Of a DNA stretch of 64,000 bases, positions 12,900 to 24,536 are shown in pieces. The notes under the pieces are model-generated. The model made no database searches, was not told where the DNA came from, and saw nothing but the letters and a program-made list of their open reading frames with translations. Every line of letters starts with the position of its first letter. Position 1 is the first letter of the stretch. The stretch is from Globisporangium splendens (taxonomy: Eukaryota > Oomycota > Peronosporomycetes > Pythiales > Pythiaceae). The position numbers were made by a program, and so were the translations under genes. The DNA is taken from the NCBI GenBank assembly GCA_006386115.1, contig VFIW01000065.1:186001-250000 (forward strand), given 5' to 3'.

Positions 12900-14867
12900 T
12901 CACGGTTGCTGACTCAGGAACGAAGCTGCCCGCCGCTGCAGGACTCTGGACGTGGTCTCGGCGAGTTTCTTCATCACCGTGAATTGCGATTGCGTGAGTC
13001 GCTGCGACGAATCGCCGAGGCAGCAGAGACTGCCGATCACTATCGTGTAGTCTGCAGAGAACAGTGGGAACCCGCAGTAGAAACTCACGCCCATCTTCTG
13101 CACCGACATCATGTAGTTGAAGCGAATATCTGCTTCTGGGTGCGGTACAATCAGCGGCTTGTCGCTCAGGATTGTGCGGCTGCAAAAGCCCTCATTCCGC
13201 GGGTGCACGCGTGTGGCCAGGATCGTGAGATTCGTCGCGATCACGCGCACTGTGTCCTTCTCGACAATCGAGATCGTCGCGCCGGTGCACTGGAGCTCCT
13301 TGCACGCGATGGAGCAAATGATGTCGAGCTCCGGGACGTTCTCGAGCTCGCTCAGTCGCGCGGTTGCAATGGCTTCCAGTCGCTTTGCCTCGTTGGCTGG
13401 AGTCGGGTATAGCAAGCCGTGGTGTGGATCTTGGGGATGTGTGAGCAGATATGTACGTCGCTCGGTATTCGCGAGCTTGCACTGATCCAGCGACAGTGGC
13501 TGTATCAGTTGCGGTATCAGCTGCGAACGCAGGAGTGTCAAGTACTGGTCCCCAGTTTGATCGTCATGATGCTCCTGTTCCTCCGTCATGGCGGCAGTGT
13601 CCTCGGCCACGAGGTACCTGACCACACTCGCCACGGACGCGCGTCGCGACGGCGATGCGTCCCTCCACGTCTTTTCCAGCAAATCGGCCAGCACGAAGCA
13701 CATGGAGTTCTTGTCGCCATCTTGTGCGGTCGTCGGTGAATCCGACTCAACCTGCACCGGTTGCAGGTCGCGCGCCGCAGACACGTTCGTGTACTTGCAC
13801 TGGTCGACGCGCGCCATGCATTTCGCACACACGCGCACGCGGTGGATCGTCGTCTTTCCATGCTCTCGCTGTTCTCGCGCTTCGAGAGACGAGCATTTGT
13901 CACACACAGCGTACCCGCAGAGTGCACAGCGAAGAAGAACTGGTGGATGCGTCTTTGCAAACGGCGCTCGCGTGCAGCCGCCACTGCAGGTCGTGCTGTT
14001 CGGCGCGGCCACACGCGCTTCGTCAACAAGTACCTGGACTCCAAGCCGACGACGACGCACGATTAACTGGAACTTGTCGATACAGTTGGCGACGCGCACG
14101 AGTCGCTCCTTGACCACGCGTCTGGAGAACGTAGAGCCGCTGGCTGCAGGCAGCCATGTCATCCGTTTCAATGCACTGGCAGCTGTCGGACTAGGGTCTT
14201 TCTCTTGTGAACTGAACTCGCCGACAAACGACACATGCGTCTCATTGCCGTCTTCCGCTTCTTCAAACAAGAACGCCGCAACGATCGTATCCTGTGGTGG
14301 CGGCCGTCGCACACGCGCTCGCAACGCAGGTTGTCTGATACAATCGCTTGAAGGAATCGTCACGAGCGTCTTCATAAACGCTCTGCGTTTCTTGCCTTGG
14401 GAGTCTTCATCGCTTCCATCCCCATTGGAAGGCGAGGAAAACGCATCGTGGGGCTGCTGTTGTGTGAAATCGACGTAGCACCACTCCTCGTTGGTCGCAA
14501 ACAGATGCGCCTTCGCGAACGTCGCACTCGTCACGACCAGCGTCGATGCGTTATCACCATCTTCCTTTGGCACTGTATGCAGCAGCTCGCCCGCGACCAA
14601 CTCGGTACCAAAGATGGTCGCTACGATCTCGTGAAACTGATCGCTCGAGCGCGGCGCCGTCGCGAGCCACTGGAGCTCCGGGAGCCTGCATGGGAGTGTG
14701 GTCTTTGCGCGCACAATCGTATCGTCATCATCGCTCTGCGGTGACAATGGTAGAATATCACGGTAGACGCGCTGCGCTGCGGCCGCCGCTGTCGCGAGCA
14801 ACTGGGCGTCGCTCACGCGCACTGCGCGCATGGGGGACGGCGTATTAGCAGCAGGTGCGTGCGCCAT
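12900..14867 (-). CDS. START-like/FYVE-type zinc finger/GAF protein, paralogue A
   Basis: Intronless, 655 residues, starting at MAHAPAANTPSPM. The START-like region spans about residues 15-260 and contains the family block FAKAHLFATNEEWCY. A basic VRRRRLG motif at about 270-276 directly precedes the zinc finger (294-353). The finger cysteines are C-x3-C (CSGGC), CALC, CDKC and CAKC; the first pair has one residue more than in the other copies. A short helical linker follows (SVASVVRYLVAE). The C-terminal GAF domain (about 510-645) carries IICSIACKELQC, FCSRTILSDKPL and FYCGFPLF. FYVE fingers usually bind phosphatidylinositol 3-phosphate on endosomes and GAF domains bind small ligands or mediate dimerisation; for this protein both roles are inferred. 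It is in tandem with paralogue B, about 1.3 kb downstream of it. The classic WxxD and RHHC elements of FYVE are not clear, so the finger is atypical. Confidence 0.85.
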   Translation of the reverse strand: MAHAPAANTPSPMRAVRVSDAQLLATAAAAAQRVYRDILPLSPQSDDDDTIVRAKTTLPCRLPELQWLATAPRSSDQFHEIVATIFGTELVAGELLHTVPKEDGDNASTLVVTSATFAKAHLFATNEEWCYVDFTQQQPHDAFSSPSNGDGSDEDSQGKKRRAFMKTLVTIPSSDCIRQPALRARVRRPPPQDTIVAAFLFEEAEDGNETHVSFVGEFSSQEKDPSPTAASALKRMTWLPAASGSTFSRRVVKERLVRVANCIDKFQLIVRRRRLGVQVLVDEARVAAPNSTTCSGGCTRAPFAKTHPPVLLRCALCGYAVCDKCSSLEAREQREHGKTTIHRVRVCAKCMARVDQCKYTNVSAARDLQPVQVESDSPTTAQDGDKNSMCFVLADLLEKTWRDASPSRRASVASVVRYLVAEDTAAMTEEQEHHDDQTGDQYLTLLRSQLIPQLIQPLSLDQCKLANTERRTYLLTHPQDPHHGLLYPTPANEAKRLEAIATARLSELENVPELDIICSIACKELQCTGATISIVEKDTVRVIATNLTILATRVHPRNEGFCSRTILSDKPLIVPHPEADIRFNYMMSVQKMGVSFYCGFPLFSADYTIVIGSLCCLGDSSQRLTQSQFTVMKKLAETTSRVLQRRAASFLSQQP

Positions 14868-16196
14868 TTGCTAGTTCAGTTGTGCGATTCGCGTCGCCGC
14901 GGGTGGTGGCGCTCGGCCGCGGGGGAGACAGAGACGGAGCTCCTCAGGTCATCCCTCCATCGATAGTGCATTTGGCTCCACAGAGAGAGAGAGCGATGAT
15001 GGACAAGCAGACAGACAACGAAAGTGGCGACAAAAAGTGTCAGAAAGTGTCAGGTATCAAGTGTCAAGAAAGGAAAAAAAGTATCAAAATGGAGTGTCAA
15101 AAGTGTCAAACGGTGCCACGAAGGGACAGCCGTGACGCAGCAAATCGTGGCGGCACGTTCTTTGTACCACATCACCAGGAGCATAGACTGTCCAGATTCT
15201 CTAAAGATAGTGTCCAAGTTGTGCGATTGTTCATAAATAGTCCTGTTCTCTTCAGTTATGTGGAAATTATACGCACAAAATGTGTAAAATACGTGCAATA
15301 GCCACTGTCACGAATAAGCCAGAATTGTGGATCTGCATGCTTCAAGCGTTCTGTCAGTCGAATCGCACCACTTCTGCCGCTGATCAGCAGAGCTCTAGTA
15401 ATTTATACCATTTGAAATGTGATCGAGATGAGACTCATTTGTTTCAAAGGAATTCCTTCGACAGCGCAAGAAAACGATTGTACCGCTCTATTTTTATACC
15501 TTTCTCGACACAACTACCTTTGTTATTTGTTCACATCAGGAATGTTGCGAAGTGGAGGCCAAGTGTTCAGCCAGTGCACAGCAATTTGCTGCTGCTTCGG
15601 TGCACTGCAGGCACCGACAGCAGCCACACGCACGCAAGAGCGCATGTGTCGGCACGTTAGAGTACCCACCGGAGGGACCTTCGCAAATGCGCACCCACTG
15701 CTCAGTGTGCGCACGTATGGCGTGAGTATTCTGCTGACTTACTGGACTTCTGATTTCCAACCGCGCGCCTTTCCGGCGTCACCTTCTCTACTTGACTCGG
15801 TCAGCAGCCAATGCGTCCTCATGGCGCCAGCTACTGCCAGTATTCGCTCTATGCACTGGATCGCGACAGATTGCGCTTCGTTTTTTGCGTGGATGCTCTC
15901 ACGAGTGGACGCGATGCCAGGCTGGGAGACTGGCATGCTGCGTGTCTATCGAGTGTCCATGCCATGTGGACGCTCGAACATCAACCATCAACGACGCACG
16001 ATGCATTTCTTCCAGGCGTCACCGCTCTTCCCATTGGCATTCATTAAACAGCACTCAAACTAAACGCGCGCACACACACAAACGCTAAATAATGTTCTCG
16101 TTCGCTTGTCCAGAGCTCCTCGAGTGTTCCTCCTTCCATCGGGCGACTTTTTTTCTGATGAGCTCAGTTAAGTTTTTCTTGTTCCACACTCTCGAA
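14868..16196. other. intergenic between paralogues A and B
   Basis: 1.3 kb without a credible gene. It contains the upstream region of paralogue A, including the TGACACT repeat cluster listed separately, and the 3' flank of paralogue B. Confidence 0.5.
15036..15108 (-). promoter_or_regulatory. cluster of five TGACACT heptamers upstream of paralogue A
   Basis: The heptamer AGTGTCA (TGACACT on the strand of paralogue A) occurs at 15036-15042, 15046-15052, 15060-15066, 15093-15099 and 15102-15108. All five have the same orientation within 73 bases, and the cluster lies about 170-240 bases upstream of the paralogue A start codon. The spacing suggests a binding-site cluster or a degenerate short tandem repeat. 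No known factor is assigned. Confidence 0.35.
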
Positions 16197-18434
16197 TCAC
16201 AGCACTGCGACCTGGCTTTGCTTGGCTCCCGCTGCGCGCTGCACGACCTTGGACGCCGTCTGCGCGAGCTTCTGCATGACCGTGTACTGCGACTGCGTCA
16301 GTTCGCGGGACTTGTGGTCCACGCAGCACACCGAGCCGATGACCGTGCGGTTCTCACCGTCGGCAAACAGCGGGAAGCCGCAGTAGAACTGAACGTTCAT
16401 GTCGGCGACGGGGATGATCTGCGCAAAGCGCACGTCGGCGCGCGCGTGGCGTACGAGCAGCGGCTGGTCGCCCATGATCGTCTGGTTGCAGAAGCCTTGG
16501 TTGCGCGGGAACGACTGGCCGACGTGCGCCTCGATCGTCGACGCGATCACGTGGAAAGTGTCGTCGGCGACGATCGTGACCATGCTGCCCGAGCACGCGA
16601 GCTCCTTCGACGCGATAGAACAGATGATCTCGAGCTCTGGGAGGTTGCCCAGACTCAGTAGTTGCTGCTTCTCGATCAGCTCCAGCCGCGCTGCCTCGTT
16701 AGGCGGCACGGGGTACAGGATCGCGCCTTTCGTCGCGTCCTGCTTGGGGTACGTGAGCGGGTAATTGCGCGTCTCGACATTCGTGAGCACACACTCTGCG
16801 AGTGGCAATGGGGCCACGGTCTCCGTTATTGTCGACTGCAACGTGGTCAAGCGACTGTGCTCGGAAATCGGGTCTGTGAGCAGGATTTTGTTGTGAGGGA
16901 CGACACTCGGTCGTCTTGTGGTGGATGCCCGACGATGCTCGTCACTATTGTCGTGGCCTTGCTCTTGCTCTTGCTCTTGCTCGACCAGGTACTTGATCAC
17001 GCTCAGCGCCGACGCCTTTCTCGATGCCGACGCGTGCTGCATCGTCTCCTGCAGCAGGTCCGTCAATGCGGCGCCGGTCGTCGTCGCGCGTGCACGCACG
17101 CCAGCCCCGTCATAATCGTCTGCAACGACCTTGTCCGGTCCCAGATCCTCCAGCGTCACGTGCGCGTACCGACACTGGTCCACGCGCACCATGCAGGTGT
17201 CGCACACGCGCACGGAGTCGATCTTGGAGCGTTCAAGCAGCGCGGCGCGGGTCTCGCGAGGCTCGAGCTCCGAGCAGTTGGCGCACACCGCGTAGCCGCA
17301 GAGCGCGCACGCTTTCTTCTGGCGCGCGAACAGCAGGAACGAGCGGTGGCAGCACACGCACTTTGTGCTGTTCATCATGGCATTGACGCCAGCGAGTCTT
17401 CGGTCTGCGAGTACCTGGATGCCGAGCCTTCGTCGTCGCACGACGATGGACAAGTGGTAGATCCACTGCACCATCTTGATCAGCCGCGCGTTCACGATGC
17501 GCGCAGACGCCGTGGAGTCGCTGCCGCTGCGTTTACGATGGCTACCGTATTGGCTCTGGTTCATTGCTCTATTGACTCCTTGATAGAAATGCTCGGCCGA
17601 GAAGGTGAGCCGCGACGTGCGGCTGGGGTCGCGCTCGTCTTCTTCGCAAAGGAAGCCTGCGACCACATCGTGGCCATGGGTCGCCGTCGTCATCGACACG
17701 CGGTCGTAGAAGCAGGTGCTCGGGTTCAGCGCCAGCATCGTCTTCGTGAACGCCTGCTTCTTCGTCTTGTGGCTGCGGTCGTCGTGGTCCTGGGGATGGA
17801 GATCGTGGGTCAGGTCCAGGAAGCACCACTCTTCGTTGCGTGCAAACACGTTGGCCTTGTCGAACGTGAGCGCCGTGACGACGAGGTCCGATCCCTTGGG
17901 GAGCAGCGACACCACTGCATTGCTTCCGCCTTCGCTCGTGGTGCTCACGACGCGGGAGGTTCGTCGCGCAGTACTGCTGCTGCTGCTACTGCTTGTGCTG
18001 CTTGGTCGCTGGTGTCGGAACCGGGAAGTCGAAGAATGCGGCGTAGGCGATGCGCCGTTGGCCGCGACCACGTGCACCAGCTCGCCAGCGAGGAACTCGC
18101 GCTGACACAGCGTCTGCATCACGTCGCGGAACTGCTCGCTCGTGCGCGCGTCAAACACGAGCTTGAGCTCCTGGAGGCTGAACGGCAGCTGCGCCTTGGC
18201 GAGCACGGCGAATGACTGCGTGTCCTCGCGCGTGAACAGCGCGATGCTGTTGGAGCGTGCGCTGCTGCTCGCGGCACCCTTGCGGCGACTCCAGCGCGAC
18301 GACACGTGGCCCTTGCGCAGCGTCTCCCACGGGATACCGCGCTCCGCGTCCAGCGCCATGGTCACGAGGCGGCGGTCGCTCCAGCGCACATTGCGGCCTC
18401 CGTCGTCTCCGGCGGCAGTGCTGCGGTCTGTCAT
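16197..18434 (-). CDS. START-like/FYVE-type zinc finger/GAF protein, paralogue B
   Basis: Intronless, 745 residues from MTDRSTAAGDDGG. The frame is open for another 29 codons upstream to an ATG ending at 18521, but that leader lacks family similarity, so the inner ATG is preferred. The START-like part spans about 15-290 with a serine-rich insertion at 146-155. VRRRRLG lies at about 332-338. The zinc finger (359-418) has CVCC, CALC, CANC and CDTC pairs. The conserved linker helix (ASALSVIKYLVEQ) runs into a Glu-Gln repeat (EQEQEQEQ), encoded by a hexanucleotide-like repeat near 16957-16982. The GAF domain covers about 598-735 and has the fullest bacterial-type signature of the set: FPRNQGFCNQTIMGDQPL, ADVRF, FYCGFPLF and IGSVCCVD. 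The role as a lipid- or ligand-responsive endomembrane protein is inferred from domains only. Confidence 0.85.
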   Translation of the reverse strand: MTDRSTAAGDDGGRNVRWSDRRLVTMALDAERGIPWETLRKGHVSSRWSRRKGAASSSARSNSIALFTREDTQSFAVLAKAQLPFSLQELKLVFDARTSEQFRDVMQTLCQREFLAGELVHVVAANGASPTPHSSTSRFRHQRPSSTSSSSSSSTARRTSRVVSTTSEGGSNAVVSLLPKGSDLVVTALTFDKANVFARNEEWCFLDLTHDLHPQDHDDRSHKTKKQAFTKTMLALNPSTCFYDRVSMTTATHGHDVVAGFLCEEDERDPSRTSRLTFSAEHFYQGVNRAMNQSQYGSHRKRSGSDSTASARIVNARLIKMVQWIYHLSIVVRRRRLGIQVLADRRLAGVNAMMNSTKCVCCHRSFLLFARQKKACALCGYAVCANCSELEPRETRAALLERSKIDSVRVCDTCMVRVDQCRYAHVTLEDLGPDKVVADDYDGAGVRARATTTGAALTDLLQETMQHASASRKASALSVIKYLVEQEQEQEQGHDNSDEHRRASTTRRPSVVPHNKILLTDPISEHSRLTTLQSTITETVAPLPLAECVLTNVETRNYPLTYPKQDATKGAILYPVPPNEAARLELIEKQQLLSLGNLPELEIICSIASKELACSGSMVTIVADDTFHVIASTIEAHVGQSFPRNQGFCNQTIMGDQPLLVRHARADVRFAQIIPVADMNVQFYCGFPLFADGENRTVIGSVCCVDHKSRELTQSQYTVMQKLAQTASKVVQRAAGAKQSQVAVL

Positions 18435-19671
18435 GCTCGGCACTCTTTCGGAAGTGTGAGCGAGTGTGTAAGGGGTGGCTAACACGTGCGTTTTATGAAG
18501 AGGAGAGAGGGTGCGGACCACGTTCGAGGGGCGTGATGCCGAGTGGGACTGCGCACTCTTTTCCCTCCCGCCGCCATCATCTTCTCATCCTCCTACTTCA
18601 ATAGGCGCTTGGGCACACTCGGCAGTGGTGGCGATGGGCGATGCGACGACCGCACAGCCAGTTGTGCGCACTCAGAGCTGCGGTAGGCAACACATATGCC
18701 ATCGGCTGAATAATGAATGAACGCAAAGTGCTCGCATGTACCACATACGAGCGCATCGCATGAGCACGACGGCCATTGCACGCTGGTTGCATGTAACATG
18801 TGTGAGTTGCACCACGAATACAGACCAATTACTCCGCTTTGCGAAACAGTCGCAGCAGTCGAAAGCGAATGGTCTTACGGCTGGTCCAGGCATTATGCCA
18901 ATGCTCAACAGTCACTTGTGCAATGTGCGCACAGTCGATTGTTGTAGAGCATGATATAACAAAACAGAGGCTTTTCGAGTTGGAACCACTTCAAGTGCGT
19001 CAGTGTTCGGAAACGCCGCACCCCGTCTCTGCGCTATACACTCCGCCTTCAGCCTCGATTGTGTGTGTGTGTGGGTATCAGAAACAACGTACGGAAGTAT
19101 ACCGTATACTGTGCAAGAAGATCCTGAACTTCGTGATCTGGTCCACAGGATTGTGCAGAGTTCACACGTTTAACTCGAGGCTTTGCTCGCGTTTCCCGCA
19201 GTCCGGACAACTGTGGCGGGTGGAGGCTTCGTTTATGGTGGTGCGCGATTTTTACTCGCATGTGCATTATTCAAAGCCGTTGGAAAAATGGTGTTTTACA
19301 CTCGGTTTGCAGCAGCGTCCGGATACAGGAGCACTGAAAGTCAAGCTGTCGAACAAGCTTTGAAGTGCTATTTGTTCGCTAAAATGGTGCTATCATTTGA
19401 TAGAGACCCAAATGAGGCAGTGAAAATGCCACTTCGTGAGTGAATACCTCTAATAATCTAATACCTCTTGAAGTCGATGCATATCGTCTGGCTGCTCTGT
19501 GATCGCCATTTGAACCCAATCACCCACGCTTTGAATCTTTCGTCGAGTCTTGAAAATGCCACACCGATGGGTGGCACTCTAACGGGGAACAAGACACTCA
19601 AGTGAAAAGTCCAAAAGCGAGTTTGAAGCAAAGAAGCTCCATCCACGAGAAGCAAGAGACCAAGAGCAAGG
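18435..19671. other. divergent intergenic region between paralogue B and HBS1-like
   Basis: 1.2 kb between two genes transcribed away from each other. It should contain both promoters. No coding frame, RNA gene or repeat of note was recognised. Confidence 0.5.
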
Positions 19672-22546
19672 ATGTCGCGCCATCGCGACGTGCGCAACCG
19701 CGCGTACTCGTACGAGGACGAAGGTGTGCGGGTCTCATACACATATAGACGCTTGTGTACACCGTGTGTATACGTGTCATTATGCGGTTGTCCCACTGTC
19801 GCTCTCTATTGAACTCGCGGGGCTGACGGATCTTGCATTGCGTTTTGTCTCTCTTCCTGTCAGATTACGATGACGACTACTACGACGACGTGCCCAACTC
19901 ACCCAACTCCAGTACGACCTTTCCTCGTGTCACTTATTGTATAGCTATATGGCACGTATTGATGGGGCGCTTATGTATATCTGCATATGCGTGCATTAGA
20001 TGAGTTTATGTACCGCCGCGATTCGCCGAGCCACCACCAGTCGGTGTTTGCGTTCGTGGAGCAACCGCCATCGGCACTGGACGACGCCGCTACTGCCGAC
20101 GACTCAGGTATTGTGCATATATATGTATACATACTCTCTTGGATGCGTTTGCTCATAATGCACACAATGCTGTGGTGCTGTTTATATATATATATTTGTT
20201 TCACAGATCTGCTGGAGATGATGGTGCCGCAGGTGACGAGTGTCATCGGCACCAAGTTTGCGCACTACCAGATCGTCGACGAGCTGCGACTCGCGAACTA
20301 TGATGTGGACAAGACCGTCGTGTCGCTTCTGGAAAAGGCGAAGACGTCGTCTGCAGCACGTACGTATTCGCATTTTGTTTGCGTCTTGAGCGGTTCTCTC
20401 TGTGTATCAAAAGTGCAGATTTCATTGACATCTATTGCGGGTATGCGTACACAATAGGCGGCAATTTGCCGTTGCAGATCGAGATTCCGCGCTTGGACGC
20501 CGTCGCGCGCTCGATCCAGAATGAGAGCGCAGCAGCGGCTGGGAAGACAATGCCACCTCCGGTGAAAGGGAAAACGGCGGCCATTGGCGGCGCTGTGACC
20601 CTCAGCCCACCAGCAGCAGCGTCTGTAAAGCAGGAAGGCGATGACATTGAACAGCAGCCACAGCTGCAGGAAACGAAACGACCAACGGAGACCGTGCCTG
20701 GATTTGCACTTGCGCAGACGCAATTCACGCCTGCGGAGAAGAAGGCGTTTGAAAAGGCTGAGTCGAAGACGCAGGAGGCATGCTTGAAGCTCTACGAAGA
20801 AGAGACAAGCAAGGCTGGCGGCAAAACCAAGATCAGTATGGTCGTGATCGGCCACGTCGATGCCGGGAAGAGTACGATCACAGGCCATTTGCTGTACCAG
20901 TTGGGGTACGTGAGCCAGAAAATGATGCACAAATACGAGAAGGAGTCCCGTGAAGCTGGCAAATCGTCGTTTGCGTACGCGTGGGTGATGGATGCCGACG
21001 ACGAAGAGGTACGTCTCATTGCTGGGTTACACTCTCTGTATATGCATATGGAGCAGATTAACATTGTGTATATGTATCTGCGCATTTGTGAAGCGCACCC
21101 GTGGTGTGACGATGGATGTCGGCACGAGCTACTTTGAGACGAAGACCAAGCACGTGACGCTGCTGGATGCGCCTGGTCACCGTGATTTCATTCCAAAGAT
21201 GATTGCCGGCGCGTCGCAAGCCGATGTCGCCGTGCTGGTCGTGCCGGCGGCCACGGGCGAATTTGAGGCCGCGTTTGAGAACTCCGGGCAAACGAAGGAG
21301 CACACGCTGCTGGTGCGCAGTCTCGGGGTGACGCAAATGATCGTCGCGATCAACAAAATGGATGCGGTATGTCTGGGGGTTAACTGGGCTTTTGTATCGC
21401 ATCTCTCTCACTTTGGTTTGGGTTTCTTGTGTATGTATGTCTCCGTGGCTGGACTGCAGACTGGGTGGGACCAAACTCGTTTCGACGCGATTGTCCACTC
21501 GCTGACGACCTTTCTCCAAAGCTCGGGGTTCCGACTCAAGAATCTGTGGTTTGTGCCATTGAGTGGCATCACGGGTGCGAATCTCGACAAGAAGGTGGAC
21601 TCAAAGGAGTGCAGCTGGTACTCTGGTCCGACCCTCGTCGAAGCCATTGGTATGTGAAGGAAGAAGGTTCAAATGTTGGCTCACACAGTGTTGTGTAGCA
21701 TGCTAACCTTGTGTTGGTTGCATCTTTGCAGACAACTTTGCGCCACCGCAACGCCAGATCGCCAAGCCCTTCCGCATGTGCGTCTCGGATGTCTCCAAGT
21801 CGATGGTCTTGGGCCAGACGGTCTCTGGTCGCGTCTACGCTGGCGCAGCGGCTGTCGGCAATTCGGTACGTCTCACAGACTCAAAAATGGATAAACAATG
21901 GCGTCAGTGTGTGCGACTAACTCTGTTGTGATACCTTGTACCATGCTCACAGTTCTTGCTCATGCCAGTGGGTCTCCCTCTTACTGTCAAAGGCATCGAG
22001 CAGAATGGGAAATCGGTTCAGTTTGCACGTGCCGGTGATACCATCGACATGGGCGTCACTGGCATCGATCCGAGTGCACTCAGGTTCGTCCTGTCATCCC
22101 CAAAATGTGTGGGATGAACTAAAATTTCGTACCTGACGAACAATGTTTATGTGTTTGTGTTTGTGTTCATGCATTATAGCACGGGCAGCATCTTGTGCTC
22201 GATCCCGTCACCTGTGCGCCTCGCACGCCGCTTTGAGGCCAAGATCATGACGATGCCTGCCGTGGAAGTGCCGCTCGTCAAGGGTACATGCGTCACGATC
22301 CACATCCACAACGTCGATGAACCAGTTAACATCACGCGGTTGATCAGTATCCTGAGCAAGACGGGCGAAGTGGAGAAGAGGAAACCGCGCTGCATCACGC
22401 GCGAGCGCTCGGCGGTCGTCCAGATCACGTGCAACCGTCCAATTTGTCTGGAAGTGTTTTCGAACTACCGACAACTGGGACGATTCACACTCCGCGACCG
22501 CGGCACGACGTTGGCGGCAGGTATCATCACGGAGATCATCTCGTAG
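19672..22546 (+). CDS. HBS1L: HBS1-like translational GTPase, ten exons
   Basis: HBS1 is an eEF1A-family GTPase that works with Pelota/Dom34 to rescue stalled ribosomes. Exons 19672-19723, 19864-19911, 20000-20107, 20207-20359, 20419-21008, 21094-21366, 21460-21649, 21732-21865, 21953-22083 and 22180-22546 splice in phase to 681 residues, close to animal HBS1L. The N-terminus has an acidic Tyr/Asp-rich start and a small helical domain ([21 protein letters not shown]), as in HBS1. The GTPase core shows GHVDAGKST (G1), RTRGVTMD (G2 region), DAPGHRD (G3) and NKMD (G4), followed by two beta-barrel domains ending in [10 protein letters not shown]. The N-terminal variable part and the switch sequence separate it from eEF1A and eRF3. 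The 20419 acceptor is the least certain junction; the alternative AG at 20477 breaks the frame. It ends 169 bases from the convergent GRX3 gene. Confidence 0.9.
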
Positions 22547-22715
22547 GCTGTGGCGCGTTTTCGAGAAAAGGTATGGAGCTCTTGACGCATGACCACTTTG
22601 CCGCAAAATGCAGCGATATGAAATGACAAAACAGCTTAGACAACAAACACTCAACAGCATTAGGAATCCGTGTGAAATTGTTAAAAGAGAGCAGAACGCA
22701 AGAGAGAGAAGCAAA

Positions 22716-24536
22716 TTATTCCTTGAGTGCCGCGAGTTCGCCCTCTTCTTGCAATTGCTGCACGATGTCTAAGCCGCCGATGAGTTCGCCGCGCACGTAC
22801 AACTGCGGGTACGTTGGCCAGTTCGAGTATTTCTTGAGCCCCTGACGCACGGAATCGTCCGTCAGGATATCGAAGTAGTCGTACTTGAAGCCCTCGGCGT
22901 CGAGGATGCCGACCAATGTGCGGCTGAAGCCACACTGCGGCGCCTGCGGCGTGCCCTTGATGAAGATCATCACGGGTGCCTTGTTGATCAGCTGCTCGTA
23001 CTTGTTCTCGCGCTTTTCCTTCTTCGCGACACCGAGCTGTTCGCTCAAGTCGCCTTCCTCCTACACGATTCAATTCAAAGAAGACACCAGACTTGCTTAG
23101 TTCCCTCACGAAGTAGCTCTTAGAGGATGCCAAATGCCTCCTTACCGCCATTTCATTGAGAATGTCGAGACCACCGATCAATTTGCCCTTGACGTAGAGC
23201 TGTGGGTACGTCGGCCAGTTGGAGAACTTCTTGAGCCCCTGGCGCACTTGGTCGTCGCTCAGGATATCAAACGAGCTGAATGCGATCTGGTGGTCGCGAA
23301 GCAGCTTGACAGTCTTCTTGCTGAAGCCGCACTTTGGCTCCTGTGGCGTGCCCTTCATGAAGAGCAGCACAGGCGCCGAGTTGACGAGCACACGCAGACT
23401 CTCATTGAACGCGGCTTCGGCTGCAAAGCATAGGAAATATGAAAGTGTGAGTCAGAGTATCACCGCCAGTGCGGCCACGCTTGTTGTCAAAGTTTCGACG
23501 CATATTGTACCTTCTTCCACGTTCTTCTTGAGCCCAAGTTCTTCGACAATGGAGCCTTCCGACTAAACGACAGGTTGTATCAAAGCAAACAAAGAATTTG
23601 AGCCCTCACTCGCTCTAAGATCCACATATTGCAGAGTTCGTATGGTGCAAGGGCTGGCTTACCTTCATTTCCTTGAGGATATCGAGACCGCCGATGAGAG
23701 CACCGTTCACGTACAATTGCGGAAACGTTGGCCAGTTGGAGAACACCTTCAGTCCTTGACGCACCTATATATGCATAGCATGCTGCGTTTAGCATCCAAG
23801 CCATTCTCTCTCATGCTTCTGTATGCGCAGCCACGCCATGAAGGAGTATATGCGTGATGCACGCACCTCTTCGTCGTTGAGGATATCAAACGTGCCGTAC
23901 TGGATGTTCTCCTCGTTCAGGAGCGCCACCATTTGGCGACTGAAGCCGCACTTTGGGTCCGTCGGGTTGCCCTTCATGAACAGCATCACAGGCGACGCGC
24001 TATATTATACCAACACAATAGACAACAAACAAGTCAATCACAATGCGCCACATGCACACATACAACAGGATAGAAACGTACTTGATGAGCTTCTTCAAGC
24101 GGTATTCGAGCGCTTCATCGACCGCATTGGTCGTCGCGGGCGCAGACGCGTCGCTGTTGTTGGCGGCGTCCGAGGCCGCCTTCTTGGCGATGCTCTTGCT
24201 GAGCACGTCGACGCGCTTGGCGAGCTCCGCGACGTTGGCGCCTTCGAGCTTCTCGAGCACCGACTTGCCCTGCGCGACGACGAACGTGGGCACAACGGCG
24301 ATCTGGAAGCGCTCCGAGAGCTCGGGGAGCTCCTCGGCCGCGATCTTGAGGAACCGGATGCGCGGGTGCAGCGTCGCGAGCTGGCGCACGACCACGTCGA
24401 TCTGGCCGTTCGGGCGGCAGAGCTCGTGGAAGTCGGCCCAGAAGAACGAGATGCTCAGCGTGCTCTCACGCGCCGTGAGCTCGTCGAACTGCGCGGCGTC
24501 CTGGATGTCCACGACGGTGCCCGTGAGGTTGGCCAT
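22716..24536 (-). CDS. GLRX3: Multidomain monothiol glutaredoxin (GRX3/PICOT type; Trx + three Grx)
   Basis: Cytosolic multidomain monothiol glutaredoxins bind glutathione-ligated Fe-S clusters and act in iron delivery and Fe-S trafficking. Six exons, 24536-24082, 23999-23867, 23764-23663, 23562-23511, 23420-23146 and 23060-22716, give 453 residues in phase. An N-terminal thioredoxin-like domain (about 1-110) has lost the CxxC site; the corresponding stretch reads [11 protein letters not shown] with one Cys. Three glutaredoxin domains follow, each with a CGFS active site (PKCGFS, PKCGFS, PQCGFS), the WPT[FY]PQLYV glutathione-binding stretch and GGLDI. Three Grx modules match the plant GRXS17 layout; human GLRX3 has two. 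The start is [13 protein letters not shown]. Confidence 0.93.

Noticed and set aside
16662..18215. Plus-strand open frame of 517 codons antisense to paralogue B
   Set aside because: The composition (His/Arg/Ala/Val repeats) is typical of the reverse strand of a GC-rich gene, and the sense strand carries the conserved START/FYVE/GAF protein.
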